A DNA stretch of 64,000 bases from GCA-2728135 sp002728135 (GTDB lineage: Bacteria; Pseudomonadota; Alphaproteobacteria; UBA828): NCBI GenBank assembly GCA_963997635.1, contig CAXEND010000005.1:62001-126000 (forward strand), given 5' to 3'. The first letter of the stretch is position 1; every line of letters starts with the position of its first letter. Both the position numbers and the translations under genes were made by a program. Positions 9,031 through 17,935 of the stretch are shown piece by piece. The notes beneath the pieces are model-generated. The model saw nothing but the letters and a program-made list of their open reading frames with translations, was not told the origin of the DNA and did not search any database.

Positions 9031-10266
9031 ATGGGCAATGTGTACCTTGTCGGTGTTGGGATGACTTCATTTGGTAAGTTCTTTGATAAATCTGTAAAGG
9101 ATTTAACGAGAGAGGCTGTTGATGCTGCCCTTACTGACGCTGATGCTGTGATCACAGATATCGAAGCAGCCTGGTTTTCGAACACAACACAAGGTGTTAT
9201 TGAGGGACAGTTTTTAGTGCCTGGTGAGATGGCACTAAGGAATATGGGTTTTGAAGGTATTCCTATGACCAATGTTGAAAATGCATGTGCAAGTGCATCA
9301 ACAGCCTTAAATGGTGCTGTCACAGCTATAAAAGCAGGTGTTGTGGAAGTTGCTATAGCTGTTGGTGTGGACAAAATGTATTCCGAGGATAAGTCAAAAT
9401 CCTTTGAAATATTTGATGGAGCAATTGATGTTCATAGAAGAGAGGAAGAATTTGCAGCTCTGGAGAAATTGGGCGAGGGAGTGAATCCTCCACCAGACGA
9501 AATAATCCCAAATCAGCAACGTAGCCCATTTATGGACGTCTACGCATGTTTTGCAAAACAGCATATGAAAATGTTTGATTTGACACAACGGCAGCTTGCT
9601 GCTGTTGCTTCAAAAAACCACTGGCACTCTACAATGAATCCAAAATCTCAATTTAACTTTGAGGCAAGTATAGATGAGGTTCTTGATGCCCGGCTGATTT
9701 CATGGCCATTAACACTTCCAATGTGTTCGCCAATTTCGGATGGAGGTGCTGCTGCTGTAGTGTGTTCTGAAGATGCACTTAAGCGCTTCGATAATAAGAG
9801 GGCCATTCGTATTTTAGCTTCAGCCATGGGCACAGGTATCAAGAGATCACCAGAGGATCTGGAGAATCACATCACCAGACGTGCGGCAAGAAATGCTTAT
9901 GAAGTTGCTGGTATAGGCCCTGGCGAAATTGATGTTGCTGAAGTTCATGATGCAACGGCGATGGGTGAAATTACGCAATCAGAGTGTTTAGGATTATGTG
10001 AATTTGGTGAAGGAGGAAGTCTAGCTGAAAGTGGTCAAAGCAAACTTGGCGGGCGTATCCCTATAAATCCATCTGGCGGGTTAGAGTCTAAAGGCCACCC
10101 CATAGGAGCAACAGGACTAGGGCAGATCTATGAATTAAGCAATCAACTCAGAGGGGAATGTGGGGATAGGCAAGTAGATGGTGCTCGTTTTGCTATAGCA
10201 GAGAATGGCGGAGGAATTTATGGAATTGAGGAAGCAACATGCTGTATAACTATATTAGGTAAGTAG
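9031..10266 (+). CDS. Thiolase family protein (acetyl-CoA acetyltransferase / SCP-x-like)
   Basis: 411 residues. The nucleophilic cysteine lies in VENACASASTALNGAV, and the C-terminal histidine block is GGLESKGHPIGATGLGQIYEL; a second cysteine occurs in the TCCITILG tail. The sequence resembles the SCP-x/SCP-2 thiolase group, which often cleaves branched or steroid-like 3-ketoacyl-CoA, more than the classic AtoB group. The insert around DEIIPNQQRSPFMDVYA is also typical of that group. It is monocistronic and preceded by the 19-bp palindrome. It may serve the catabolic genes downstream, but no SCP-2 (DUF35) partner is adjacent. Confidence 0.87.
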   Translation: MGNVYLVGVGMTSFGKFFDKSVKDLTREAVDAALTDADAVITDIEAAWFSNTTQGVIEGQFLVPGEMALRNMGFEGIPMTNVENACASASTALNGAVTAIKAGVVEVAIAVGVDKMYSEDKSKSFEIFDGAIDVHRREEEFAALEKLGEGVNPPPDEIIPNQQRSPFMDVYACFAKQHMKMFDLTQRQLAAVASKNHWHSTMNPKSQFNFEASIDEVLDARLISWPLTLPMCSPISDGGAAAVVCSEDALKRFDNKRAIRILASAMGTGIKRSPEDLENHITRRAARNAYEVAGIGPGEIDVAEVHDATAMGEITQSECLGLCEFGEGGSLAESGQSKLGGRIPINPSGGLESKGHPIGATGLGQIYELSNQLRGECGDRQVDGARFAIAENGGGIYGIEEATCCITILGK

Positions 10267-10396
10267 TTAATATGATTTTAAAAACTAATTAATTCATGGA
10301 AAGGTAGGATTTATCTTTATATAAGTTATTTTTACTAATACAGATTACTAATAATTACCAAAGCTTAATGTTTTAAAAATGACAGTAGGCCCATTT

Positions 10397-10430
10397 ATGA
10401 GTGAAGAGAATCTATGAGTGAAGAGAATCA
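10397..10430 (+). repeat. 17-nt tandem duplication of the EamA translation start
   Basis: The 17-nt unit beginning ATGAGTGAAGAGAATC occurs at 10397-10413 and again at 10414-10430, with 16 of 17 bases identical. The first copy makes a six-codon mini-ORF whose TGA overlaps the second ATG (ATGA), so the true start may be reached by re-initiation. Confidence 0.8.
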
Positions 10431-11343
10431 CATATTTAGATCCGCTATAAACCCAGATAAATCTTGGCTTATATTATTACTTTTTCTCAACGGAATAATC
10501 TACGGAATGCATTTTGTTGCAAATAAATGGGCCGTAGATAGTGGAATCCCAGTTTTTGCTTATATTTTTTGGTATTCATTTATTGCAGGAGTAATACTTC
10601 TTTTGCTCTGCATTTGCTTGCGGGAATTTCCAAAGCTATCACCCAAAAGTTTATTTGTTTTTGCAGTGATGGGGACCACCGGTATTGCAGCCCCACTGGC
10701 TCTGCTTACATGGACAGCATCAAAACTACCAGCAGGTGTTATTGGACTTGTTGTTGTTATGTCACCTGTATTTACATACATCTTTTCAACAGTTCTAAAA
10801 ATTGAAAAATTTGCTTGGCTAAGGGTTCTAGGGATATTAATCGGCTTTGGCAGTGTTTTACTTGTCTATTTACCTGATGCAAGTTTGCCTGATCCATCAA
10901 TGGCCAGCTGGCTTTTGATTGCCCTGATAGCACCAATATGTTTTGCAGCAACAAATGTATTTGCCGCTATTATTCGGCCTCCAAAAGTATCCTCGCTTGC
11001 TCTTTCTGCAGGCATATTACTTGGTGGATCCTTAGTTATGCTCCCAATAATGCTTATTTCTGGTGAGTATTGGATTCCTCCTGCTGATATGATGCTTGGC
11101 AATTATGCCCTGATAACAGCTATTTTGATAAACCTTGCAATTTGGTGGATGTTTCTTGAGATTGTTAGAAATGCTGGACCAGTGTTTTTTACTCCATCTA
11201 ATTATGTGATTGTTTTATCCAGCATTGGGTGGGGGGTAGTAATTTTTGGTGAAAAACCAAGTATATTCATCTGGGGTGCGGTAATTATGATGTTTGCTGG
11301 GGTATTTCTAGTTAATTATGGTCAAATAAAGAAAAAATCTTGA
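10414..11343 (+). CDS. EamA/DMT family transporter
   Basis: 309 residues with ten predicted membrane helices in two EamA repeats. The first begins NKWAVDSGIPVFAYIFWY and the second follows SMASWLLIALIAPICFAATNVFAA. DMT proteins export or import small metabolites such as amino acids or nucleobases; the substrate is not predictable. It is clearly related to the permease encoded at 40276-41193, which has the matching NKWAGTAEVPFVAYVFWY. The start is duplicated (see the 17-nt repeat). The downstream gene begins 195 bp later. Confidence 0.88.
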   Translation: MSEENHIFRSAINPDKSWLILLLFLNGIIYGMHFVANKWAVDSGIPVFAYIFWYSFIAGVILLLLCICLREFPKLSPKSLFVFAVMGTTGIAAPLALLTWTASKLPAGVIGLVVVMSPVFTYIFSTVLKIEKFAWLRVLGILIGFGSVLLVYLPDASLPDPSMASWLLIALIAPICFAATNVFAAIIRPPKVSSLALSAGILLGGSLVMLPIMLISGEYWIPPADMMLGNYALITAILINLAIWWMFLEIVRNAGPVFFTPSNYVIVLSSIGWGVVIFGEKPSIFIWGAVIMMFAGVFLVNYGQIKKKS

Positions 11344-11462
11344 TACAATAATTCAATTATAAATTCTAAAATTTCGTTTTTTTTTGATAAAAATGCAAAT
11401 TAATTAAGAATCCTACTTGTTTCTTTGCATTTACAATGACAATCTCTAATATTGTATGTTTT

Positions 11463-11483
11463 TAACCCTAATTTCTTGGGTTA
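11463..11483 (+). promoter_or_regulatory. Short stem-loop in the leader of the ABC operon
   Basis: TAACCC (11463-11468) can pair with GGGTTA (11478-11483) across a 9-nt loop, about 55 bases before the start of the binding-protein gene. There is no T-run. It may be an operator half-site pair or chance. Confidence 0.2.
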
Positions 11484-11538
11484 GTTATGATTATTAACAA
11501 TGTTAGTTAGAGGTGATCTATAAAGGAGGGAGACTGGG

Positions 11539-13203
11539 ATGTCTATTAATAAGACATTTAGGAGCCTAATAAAGGCTACCGCAGTATTCGCTATCTTAGT
11601 CGGTGGTTATATGTCGATAGATAAAGCGGAGGCTGGCAAAGACACAATGGTAATAGCCATTGGTGGTTTGCCGCAAGGAATTGATTTAGATAAACATGTA
11701 AGCCCAACTACTTGGAGTATGGGTGCACAGGTTATGGAAGATGGAATGAGTTGGGAATGGGTTGACTTCCCATTTAAAACTGGAGCTGGTTGGGATCCTT
11801 CAACGATTCCAGGTTTTGCATACCCTGATTATTTCGGAGCACAAAAATTAGTTCCAGGAATTATTGAAAAGTGTGAATTGGATGCAGACGGAAAACGTGC
11901 CGTATATCATCTTCGCAAGGGTGTAATTTCTCCATGGGGCAATGAGTTCACAGCTGATGATATGCTATGGAGAATTGAACGTGGTAAGGCAACAGGGGCT
12001 ATCAACAACTTTCTTGAGTTTCTGCTCAATTTACCGGGTCAAACTATCAATCCACCAGAATCAGGTGGTTATACCAAAATAGATGATCATACTGTTGAAA
12101 TCACATCTTCTGCTGGGATGCCTTTAGGGTGTAAGCGTTTCACAAACTATTATGATGCTTTCCTAGATTCAACTGAAGTAATGAAGCACGCAACAGAAGA
12201 CGATCCTTGGGCTGATAAGTGGGTGGCAACTAATGGAGGCGGATTCGGAGCCTATAAAATCACTGAGTGGTCTCCAGGAAAACGTGTTGTTATGGAGTCT
12301 AATGAACAATATTGGCGTGGAGCTCCCGAGATTAAAAAAATAATTTATCTCGTGGTTCCTGAGTCAGCAAACCGTGTAGCTTTATTGCAACAAGGTAAAG
12401 TTCATATGGCTGAAGGACTAACTCCTGATGAAATTTTGTCATTAGATTCTTCTGACAAAGCTCGGGGTGTTGCAGTCCGCGGTAATCAGTCTATGTGGGT
12501 TGTTATTAACAATACATTGCCCCCATATGATAACGTTAAAGTCCGTCAGGCAATCAATCACTTGATTGATCGTGAGGCTATAGCAAACAATATTTATCAT
12601 GGGATGATGAATGTATGGCAGGGTGTAATGCCAAGTACATATCCCGGATATGATAAGTGGTTAAAGTATGACTACAATATTGAAAAAGCTAAGGCACTCT
12701 TGGCTGAAGCTGGATATGCTGATGGATTCGACGCCGAATTTGCATTCAGTGCAGCTGAAGCAACTCAAGAATCTATAGCAATATTGCTGCAGAGTGCTTT
12801 CAAAGCGGCGGGAATTAATCTAACGTTGAAAAAGCTCCCAGTTGCTGCACATTCTGATCTCATTATGAGTAAGAAGGCTTCATTGGGTCTGTGGACAGAT
12901 ATGCCTATCCAGCCAGATATTAACTATGCTTTAAAATTGGTTTGGCCAACAAATGCATTAGTTAACTATCATAACTTTAGTGATGAAAAGGTGGATGCTA
13001 CCCTCAAGAAATGTGAGGGCGAGGTTGATGCAAAAGCACGCATTGAGTGCCATGCTGGGATACAAGAACATATCCATGATCTTGCACCTCTAGGGTGGAT
13101 TGGCGAGCAGTATTTTGCTGTTGGCTTATCTAGGGCAGTCAGCGGTTTCCGTTGGTATACCACTCAGTATTATCATGTTAACGAAATGTCTATTGCGGAG
13201 TAA
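11539..13203 (+). CDS. ABC transporter periplasmic substrate-binding protein (SBP family 5)
   Basis: 554 residues with a signal peptide (MSINKTFRSLIKATAVFAILVGGY, cleavage near the DKAEAG stretch). The family-5 peptide/nickel/opine-binding fold is recognisable from LRKGVISPWGNEFTADDMLWRIERG, KVRQAINHLIDREAIANNIYHGMMN and the KAKALLAEAGYADGFD block. These proteins capture oligopeptides, glycosides or other solutes in the periplasm and deliver them to a DppBC-type permease. A very strong ribosome site (AAAGGAGGG) precedes the ATG. It is the first gene of the operon with the two permease genes. The ligand is unknown. Confidence 0.9.
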   Translation: MSINKTFRSLIKATAVFAILVGGYMSIDKAEAGKDTMVIAIGGLPQGIDLDKHVSPTTWSMGAQVMEDGMSWEWVDFPFKTGAGWDPSTIPGFAYPDYFGAQKLVPGIIEKCELDADGKRAVYHLRKGVISPWGNEFTADDMLWRIERGKATGAINNFLEFLLNLPGQTINPPESGGYTKIDDHTVEITSSAGMPLGCKRFTNYYDAFLDSTEVMKHATEDDPWADKWVATNGGGFGAYKITEWSPGKRVVMESNEQYWRGAPEIKKIIYLVVPESANRVALLQQGKVHMAEGLTPDEILSLDSSDKARGVAVRGNQSMWVVINNTLPPYDNVKVRQAINHLIDREAIANNIYHGMMNVWQGVMPSTYPGYDKWLKYDYNIEKAKALLAEAGYADGFDAEFAFSAAEATQESIAILLQSAFKAAGINLTLKKLPVAAHSDLIMSKKASLGLWTDMPIQPDINYALKLVWPTNALVNYHNFSDEKVDATLKKCEGEVDAKARIECHAGIQEHIHDLAPLGWIGEQYFAVGLSRAVSGFRWYTTQYYHVNEMSIAE

Positions 13204-13234
13204 TTATAACCGTAATTAGATACAAAATTAGTGT

Positions 13235-13265
13235 AGTGGCGGCGTAGAATATTTACGTCGCCACT
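13235..13265 (+). promoter_or_regulatory. Strong intercistronic stem-loop (SBP/permease junction)
   Basis: Twelve-base arms at 13235-13246 and 13254-13265 pair with one G-T wobble around a 7-nt loop. The hairpin sits between the binding-protein stop and the permease start and is far more GC-rich than its surroundings. It lacks a following T-run, so I read it as an mRNA-stabilising or attenuating hairpin of the kind known after malE, which keeps binding protein in excess over permease. It is not a complete intrinsic terminator. Confidence 0.6.
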
Positions 13266-13288
13266 TCACTCGAAAATGGTTGGCATTT

Positions 13289-14329
13289 ATGCGCATACTT
13301 ATTTATATCGGACGACGCCTGATATTTTTAATACCCCAGGTTCTTCTGATTTCATTTATTACTTTTACACTCGTTCGTATGTTACCTGGCAATCCAGCAA
13401 GGATGTCCTTGGGACCTCTTGCACCTGAGTCTGCTATTGAGGCATTAAATGCAAAACTATTTTATGATCGTCCTATTCCTGAACAATATTGGATTTGGTT
13501 GCAAAATATTTTTACCGATTTTGACCTAGGCGAGTCTTGGGTAAATGGGTCAATGGTTATTGACGATATGGTACAGCGTATACCTGTTACACTTGAGGTT
13601 ATGGTTTTAGCCCTTATTTTGGTAGCCATTGTTTTAGTGCCGCTAGCTATTGTAACTGCAGCAAAAACAAAAAATCGGATAGTTGTCTTTTTTCAAAATA
13701 TTACCTTTGGCTACGGTATGCTAGCAGGAGCATTACCAGACTTCTTGCTTGGGCTTTTATTAATTTTTATTTTCTTCACTAATGCTGGGATTATGCCTGG
13801 CCCTGAGGGACGGCTAGGCATACTAGATTTCGAGCCGCCATTTGTAACAGGTTCTATTTTATTAGACTCACTTTTTGCTGGAGATTGGGATTTATTTTGG
13901 AGTGGTGCCTGGCACCTAGCAATGCCAGTATTCACTCTGGCATTTGTATATGGGGCACCGATCTTCAAGATGTTAAGAAGTCAAATGGAGGGAGCACTAA
14001 CAGCAGATTATACAACCTATGGAGAAGCCATAGGTTTAAGGTCACGCACAATCTTTATTCGTGCCGCTAGGGTCGCATCAGGACCTACACTTGTTATTAC
14101 AGGCGTTGTTGTGATGTTTCTTTTGGGTGGTGCTGTATTAGTAGAAACAGTTTTTAATTTAAGTGGTTTGGGTCAATATGCTGTTCAAGCAATTGTTACA
14201 GCAGATTATGCACCTATCCAGGCCTTTGTTTCATTTGCTGCAATTTTTACAATGCTAGTCTATCTTGCTGTTGATTTAGCGCACTTTGCGATGGATCCAC
14301 GGATAAAGATAGGCGGCTCTGACACGTGA
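13289..14329 (+). CDS. ABC transporter permease (DppB-type)
   Basis: 346 residues with six membrane helices. The N-terminus RRLIFLIPQVLLISFITFTLVRMLPGNPA is the standard DppB/OppB opening. The EAA-like loop near YTTYGEAIGLRSRTIFIRAARVASGP contacts the ATPase, and the last helices (LGGAVLVETVFNLSGLG) are typical of the family. I used the ATG at 13289; a TTG at 13280 would add three residues. It forms one half of the membrane channel together with the fused permease that follows 13 bases later. Confidence 0.9.
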   Translation: MRILIYIGRRLIFLIPQVLLISFITFTLVRMLPGNPARMSLGPLAPESAIEALNAKLFYDRPIPEQYWIWLQNIFTDFDLGESWVNGSMVIDDMVQRIPVTLEVMVLALILVAIVLVPLAIVTAAKTKNRIVVFFQNITFGYGMLAGALPDFLLGLLLIFIFFTNAGIMPGPEGRLGILDFEPPFVTGSILLDSLFAGDWDLFWSGAWHLAMPVFTLAFVYGAPIFKMLRSQMEGALTADYTTYGEAIGLRSRTIFIRAARVASGPTLVITGVVVMFLLGGAVLVETVFNLSGLGQYAVQAIVTADYAPIQAFVSFAAIFTMLVYLAVDLAHFAMDPRIKIGGSDT

Positions 14330-14342
14330 GTGATTTGGTAAT

Positions 14343-16073
14343 ATGTGGCTTCGATTAAAAGTAACTCTTCGTGATTTGCCAAAATGGCAATTAGCCGTAA
14401 TAATTATGTGGTTAGGATTTATATTCCTTACAGTTTTTGGACCAATGATTGCTCCTTTTCCTACAGAGGTTGCTGATCCAACTAATCGGCTTGTGCCACC
14501 AAATGGCACACACTGGTTTGGCACGGATGAAAATGGAATAGATATTTTATCACGTGTTCTAGCGGCCCCTCGTACTGATATTGTAATTGCAGTTATAGCT
14601 ACAGCATTGTCAGTATTTTTGGGTTCTCCACTTGGAGTGGTTGTGGCTCTCTATGAGAGCCGAAAGGGTGCAATCTCTTCAGCAGGTGCCGATATTTTCA
14701 TGAGACTACTGGAGGTAATACAATCTTTCCCAGTATTTGTTTTTGCAATGGTATTGGTGGCAGTCTTCAGTGGTAGTCTTGTAAATATTATCATTGCCAT
14801 TGCATTTGTGAACATGCCGGTATTTGTCCGCTTAGTCCGATCTGAAGTTTTATCACTTGTCCAGAGGCCTTTCTCGGAGGCAGCCCGTGCAGTAGGTAAT
14901 ACCGAAATGAGACTTGGTTTTCGTCATATATTACCAAATGCCACTCCAACGGTTGTTGTTCAAGTCTCTGTAACTGTTGGGTTCGCAATTCTTTTGACAG
15001 CTGGTTTAAGCTTTGTTGGGGCCGGTGTTAAACCTCCAACCCCTGAATTAGGTGCAATGATTGCAAGCGGTTCAAAGTATTTAATCATTGGACAATGGTG
15101 GCCTGCACTTTTCCCCGGTGTAGCACTAGGGTTAATAGTTTTTTCCTTTGGTATTGTCGGCGAGGTGATAAATAAAGTTCTCGACCCCCGTGTTGTCCGC
15201 GACGGTAGTGATCGTAGACGTAAGTTATCAATAGAAAAAACATCGACAAGTGATATTTCAACTGAGGTTCCGCTTGAGGTTATGTCTACAGCTGAAAATC
15301 CAGTTTTGGAAGTTAATAACATTTTTGTTCAGGCAGGACCAAACGATGATCAGGGAATACTAAATGACGTTAGCTTCTCTATAGGCCCAGGAGAGAGTTT
15401 AGCTATTGTCGGCGAATCAGGGGCAGGGAAAACTATACTTCTTAAGTCAGTTTTAAAGCTTTTACCTTTTCCATTAGAAATCAATTCAGGTTCAGTAAAA
15501 TTTGAGTCTGCTGATCTCTTAGCTTTAGACCGAGAAAAGATCAGGCCTATGCGTTCGAGAGATATAGCTGCAATTCTTCCTAATGCAAAGTCACATCTTC
15601 ATCCTCTAACTAACGTAGGTGATATGATAGTTAGTGCACTACAGGCTCACGAGAAAATTAAAAAGAATCAAGCAAGACAACGTGCGATTGAACTTCTTAC
15701 TATGGTAGGAATAACTGACCCAGAAAATCGATTAAAAGCATATCCACATGAACTAAGTGGTGGAATGGCACAGCGTATATGTTTAGCAATATCACTAATG
15801 TATAAACCAAAGATTTTAGTGGCAGATGAGCCAACAGCAGGTTTAGACGTGACAATTCAAAGGCAAGTGCTTGACTTGACTAAGAAGCTAGCTGAGGAGT
15901 CAAATACAGCAAGGCTAATAATCACTGGTGATTTGGGTATAGCAGCACATTATTGTGATCGTGTTGCTGTAATGCAAGCTGGTAAGATTGTAGAGGCAAA
16001 TTATACTCATAAACTATTCAAGAATCCGATGCACCCACATACTAAACAATTACTTGGTTCCGTTAGAGATTAA
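14343..16073 (+). CDS. Fused ABC permease (DppC-type) and ATPase (DppD-type)
   Basis: 576 residues combining two proteins that are normally separate. Residues 1-about 290 are a DppC permease (FGPMIAPFPTE; HWFGTDENGIDILSRVL; EAARAVGNTEMRLGFRHILPNA). After a polar linker, residues about 315-576 are an ABC ATPase with Walker A GESGAGKT (G357), signature LSGGMAQR (L471) and Walker B ILVADEPT. The Q-loop glutamine is replaced by proline (P413) and the H-switch histidine by glycine (G529, TGDLG instead of THDLG). It ends right after the HPHTKQLLGSV motif, without the usual Cys-rich tail. The partner ATPase is probably the gene at 30812. Confidence 0.92.
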   Translation: MWLRLKVTLRDLPKWQLAVIIMWLGFIFLTVFGPMIAPFPTEVADPTNRLVPPNGTHWFGTDENGIDILSRVLAAPRTDIVIAVIATALSVFLGSPLGVVVALYESRKGAISSAGADIFMRLLEVIQSFPVFVFAMVLVAVFSGSLVNIIIAIAFVNMPVFVRLVRSEVLSLVQRPFSEAARAVGNTEMRLGFRHILPNATPTVVVQVSVTVGFAILLTAGLSFVGAGVKPPTPELGAMIASGSKYLIIGQWWPALFPGVALGLIVFSFGIVGEVINKVLDPRVVRDGSDRRRKLSIEKTSTSDISTEVPLEVMSTAENPVLEVNNIFVQAGPNDDQGILNDVSFSIGPGESLAIVGESGAGKTILLKSVLKLLPFPLEINSGSVKFESADLLALDREKIRPMRSRDIAAILPNAKSHLHPLTNVGDMIVSALQAHEKIKKNQARQRAIELLTMVGITDPENRLKAYPHELSGGMAQRICLAISLMYKPKILVADEPTAGLDVTIQRQVLDLTKKLAEESNTARLIITGDLGIAAHYCDRVAVMQAGKIVEANYTHKLFKNPMHPHTKQLLGSVRD

Positions 16074-16097
16074 TTTAATCTAAAAAAATCAATTAAA

Positions 16098-17867
16098 TCA
16101 CATTGTTGATCTTAATTTTTCAGTTTCTTCAATATTAACTTCAAGGTTGTCATCAGCTCTTGAGCCCTTAAGGATTACTCCGTATACCGATTTTGCAATA
16201 TCCTCACTAACAACGTAATTCTGCACATCTTTAAGAACTCTCTCAGGCTCTCTTTCTACTGGTGGGCCGTAACCCCCGCCGCCCTGATCACGTGCAAGAA
16301 GTCGTTCTCCTTCTTCAAGGTCACATACCATTACAGCAGGGTAAGGATGTTCCTTACCTTCCCTATCAATACGGATATTTTCTCCAAGTTTTGACCCGGT
16401 TCCTCCGCGAACTCCTATCGGAGCACTTTCTAAACCATTACAAATATGCAAGATATGAATAGGATCTTTTCGCGGTCCCATAATGACCTCAGTGCCCTGA
16501 CCCCCACGTCTCCGACCGTGTCCCATCGAGTCCTCCATAAGATGCATTTTTTGCACAAGAACTGGGAAACGTTGTTCATCGACTTCTATACTATCTCTAT
16601 ACATAAGACCCGCAGTAACCGGAATAAACAAATAATGCATGCCATCAGTTTCTGAAGATGCAGGGCCGCCTCCACCCATCATGAATATCTGATTAACATA
16701 GGCCTCTCCGTCTCGGCGCCAATCTGTTCCAGAGGCAACGCCTGCTGCTGCGGTATTACAGTAATTACCATGGGCATAGCCTTGTCCATCACCAAGATCA
16801 GCAAAAGATGACTGAGTTACATTTACTATAATATCTGTTAGGTTTGTTGTAGCTACTGAGCAGCTATGCGGGAATCTTGGTATCCCCACCACACAGTTCT
16901 CACGCAAATGAACTTTTATTCTTCGCATAATTCCTTGATTTGTTGGTAGGTCGTGGCCAAGGCATGACAGAACCCCATGTGCCGCTGCCATGGTTGCCGT
17001 GCATTCAGTCAAATTTAAACCTGCATCTATACAGTCAATATTATCTCTTAAATCAACAGTGACCATTGCTTCGTCTGGATCAATATCAATCTTAACATTC
17101 ACGGGTATTCCATCAGGAACCCATGGCTCTATGGGGTCATGGGATTGGTTAGCTTCAAGCTTACCTTTCGGTAATTTTTTGATAGCTTCGATACATCGGC
17201 GTTCAGAGTAATCAAGCCATTCTTTTACAAAAGCACGGACAGTCTCTTTGCCATATTTTTCAACAAATTTCTTAAGGCTACGTTCACCTATTCTTGCCGC
17301 TCCTATAGCAGCAAGAAAATCTCCATACCATTGATCGGGGACACGAATACGTCGGCGACACATTCGGACGATATCTTCTATATTTGTATAATTTTCTTGT
17401 ACTTTTACAGCCGGGAATATAAGCGTCCCTTCTTGATATACATCTCCCGCCTGAGCCATATAGGTTGTTGGAAGACTGTTACCGGTATCAGCTTGATGAG
17501 CCTTTACAGCAGTAGTGAAGAAATGTTCTCCTTCGAAGAAAACAGGAACCAGCATGGTGTGATCCGCTGCATGACTGTTCCCGTCGTATGGGTCATTATG
17601 CAAAAAAGCATCACCCTCCTTGAAGTTAGGATGATTCTTTCGCATGCAGGCGGTTTGCAGATTACTGCCCCACACATGGATAGGAAATCCTTCTGCTGCG
17701 GCGAGCACTTCATCTTCGGAAGTCACAATTGAAACAGAGAAGTCTCTTGCGACTCCCAAGACTGATGATCGTGCTGTGAGTAACATGGTATTGGTCATCT
17801 CACGGCAGACTGAATCGAGTCTATTCGACATAATTGAGAGTTGAACCGGGCTTAATTCTTCAACCAT
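16098..17867 (-). CDS. Hydantoinase B/oxoprolinase-type subunit, copy 1 (promoter-distal)
   Basis: 589 residues of the HyuB family, the partner of HyuA in ATP-dependent N-methylhydantoinase, oxoprolinase and acetone-carboxylase-type complexes. Typical blocks are visible: GDAFLHNDPYDGNSHAADHTML, KAHQADTGNS, and the glycine-rich end ARDQGGGGYGPP. Bases 16100-17855 repeat at 17938-19693 with only four differences, all in 17811-17819. These change the N-terminus to MVEELSPVQLSIMSNRLDSV. It has its own GAGG ribosome site. It is the last gene of a minus-strand operon (Fe-ADH, hyuA, hyuB, hyuB) and converges on the ABC operon with a 24-nt gap. Confidence 0.9.
   Translation of the reverse strand: MVEELSPVQLSIMSNRLDSVCREMTNTMLLTARSSVLGVARDFSVSIVTSEDEVLAAAEGFPIHVWGSNLQTACMRKNHPNFKEGDAFLHNDPYDGNSHAADHTMLVPVFFEGEHFFTTAVKAHQADTGNSLPTTYMAQAGDVYQEGTLIFPAVKVQENYTNIEDIVRMCRRRIRVPDQWYGDFLAAIGAARIGERSLKKFVEKYGKETVRAFVKEWLDYSERRCIEAIKKLPKGKLEANQSHDPIEPWVPDGIPVNVKIDIDPDEAMVTVDLRDNIDCIDAGLNLTECTATMAAAHGVLSCLGHDLPTNQGIMRRIKVHLRENCVVGIPRFPHSCSVATTNLTDIIVNVTQSSFADLGDGQGYAHGNYCNTAAAGVASGTDWRRDGEAYVNQIFMMGGGGPASSETDGMHYLFIPVTAGLMYRDSIEVDEQRFPVLVQKMHLMEDSMGHGRRRGGQGTEVIMGPRKDPIHILHICNGLESAPIGVRGGTGSKLGENIRIDREGKEHPYPAVMVCDLEEGERLLARDQGGGGYGPPVEREPERVLKDVQNYVVSEDIAKSVYGVILKGSRADDNLEVNIEETEKLRSTM
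16100..17855 (-). repeat. 1756-bp direct repeat, left copy
   Basis: This block matches 17938-19693 at a constant offset of 1838 bases. I compared it line by line. 16100-17810 looks identical, then there are four mismatches within 17811-17819, then identity again to 17855. The block spans almost exactly the hyuB coding region; the stop codons differ (TGA here, TAA in the other copy) and the flanks are unrelated. Confidence 0.95.
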
Positions 17868-17935
17868 CTCAAAATACCTCCTAAAGTGTTATGTTTACTA
17901 ATCGCTATATATTTAAATTCTTGATAAATCTTTTA

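Noticed and set aside
13235..13265. Intrinsic terminator after the binding-protein gene
   Set aside because: The stem is good, but no T-run follows and the permease gene starts 23 bases later.
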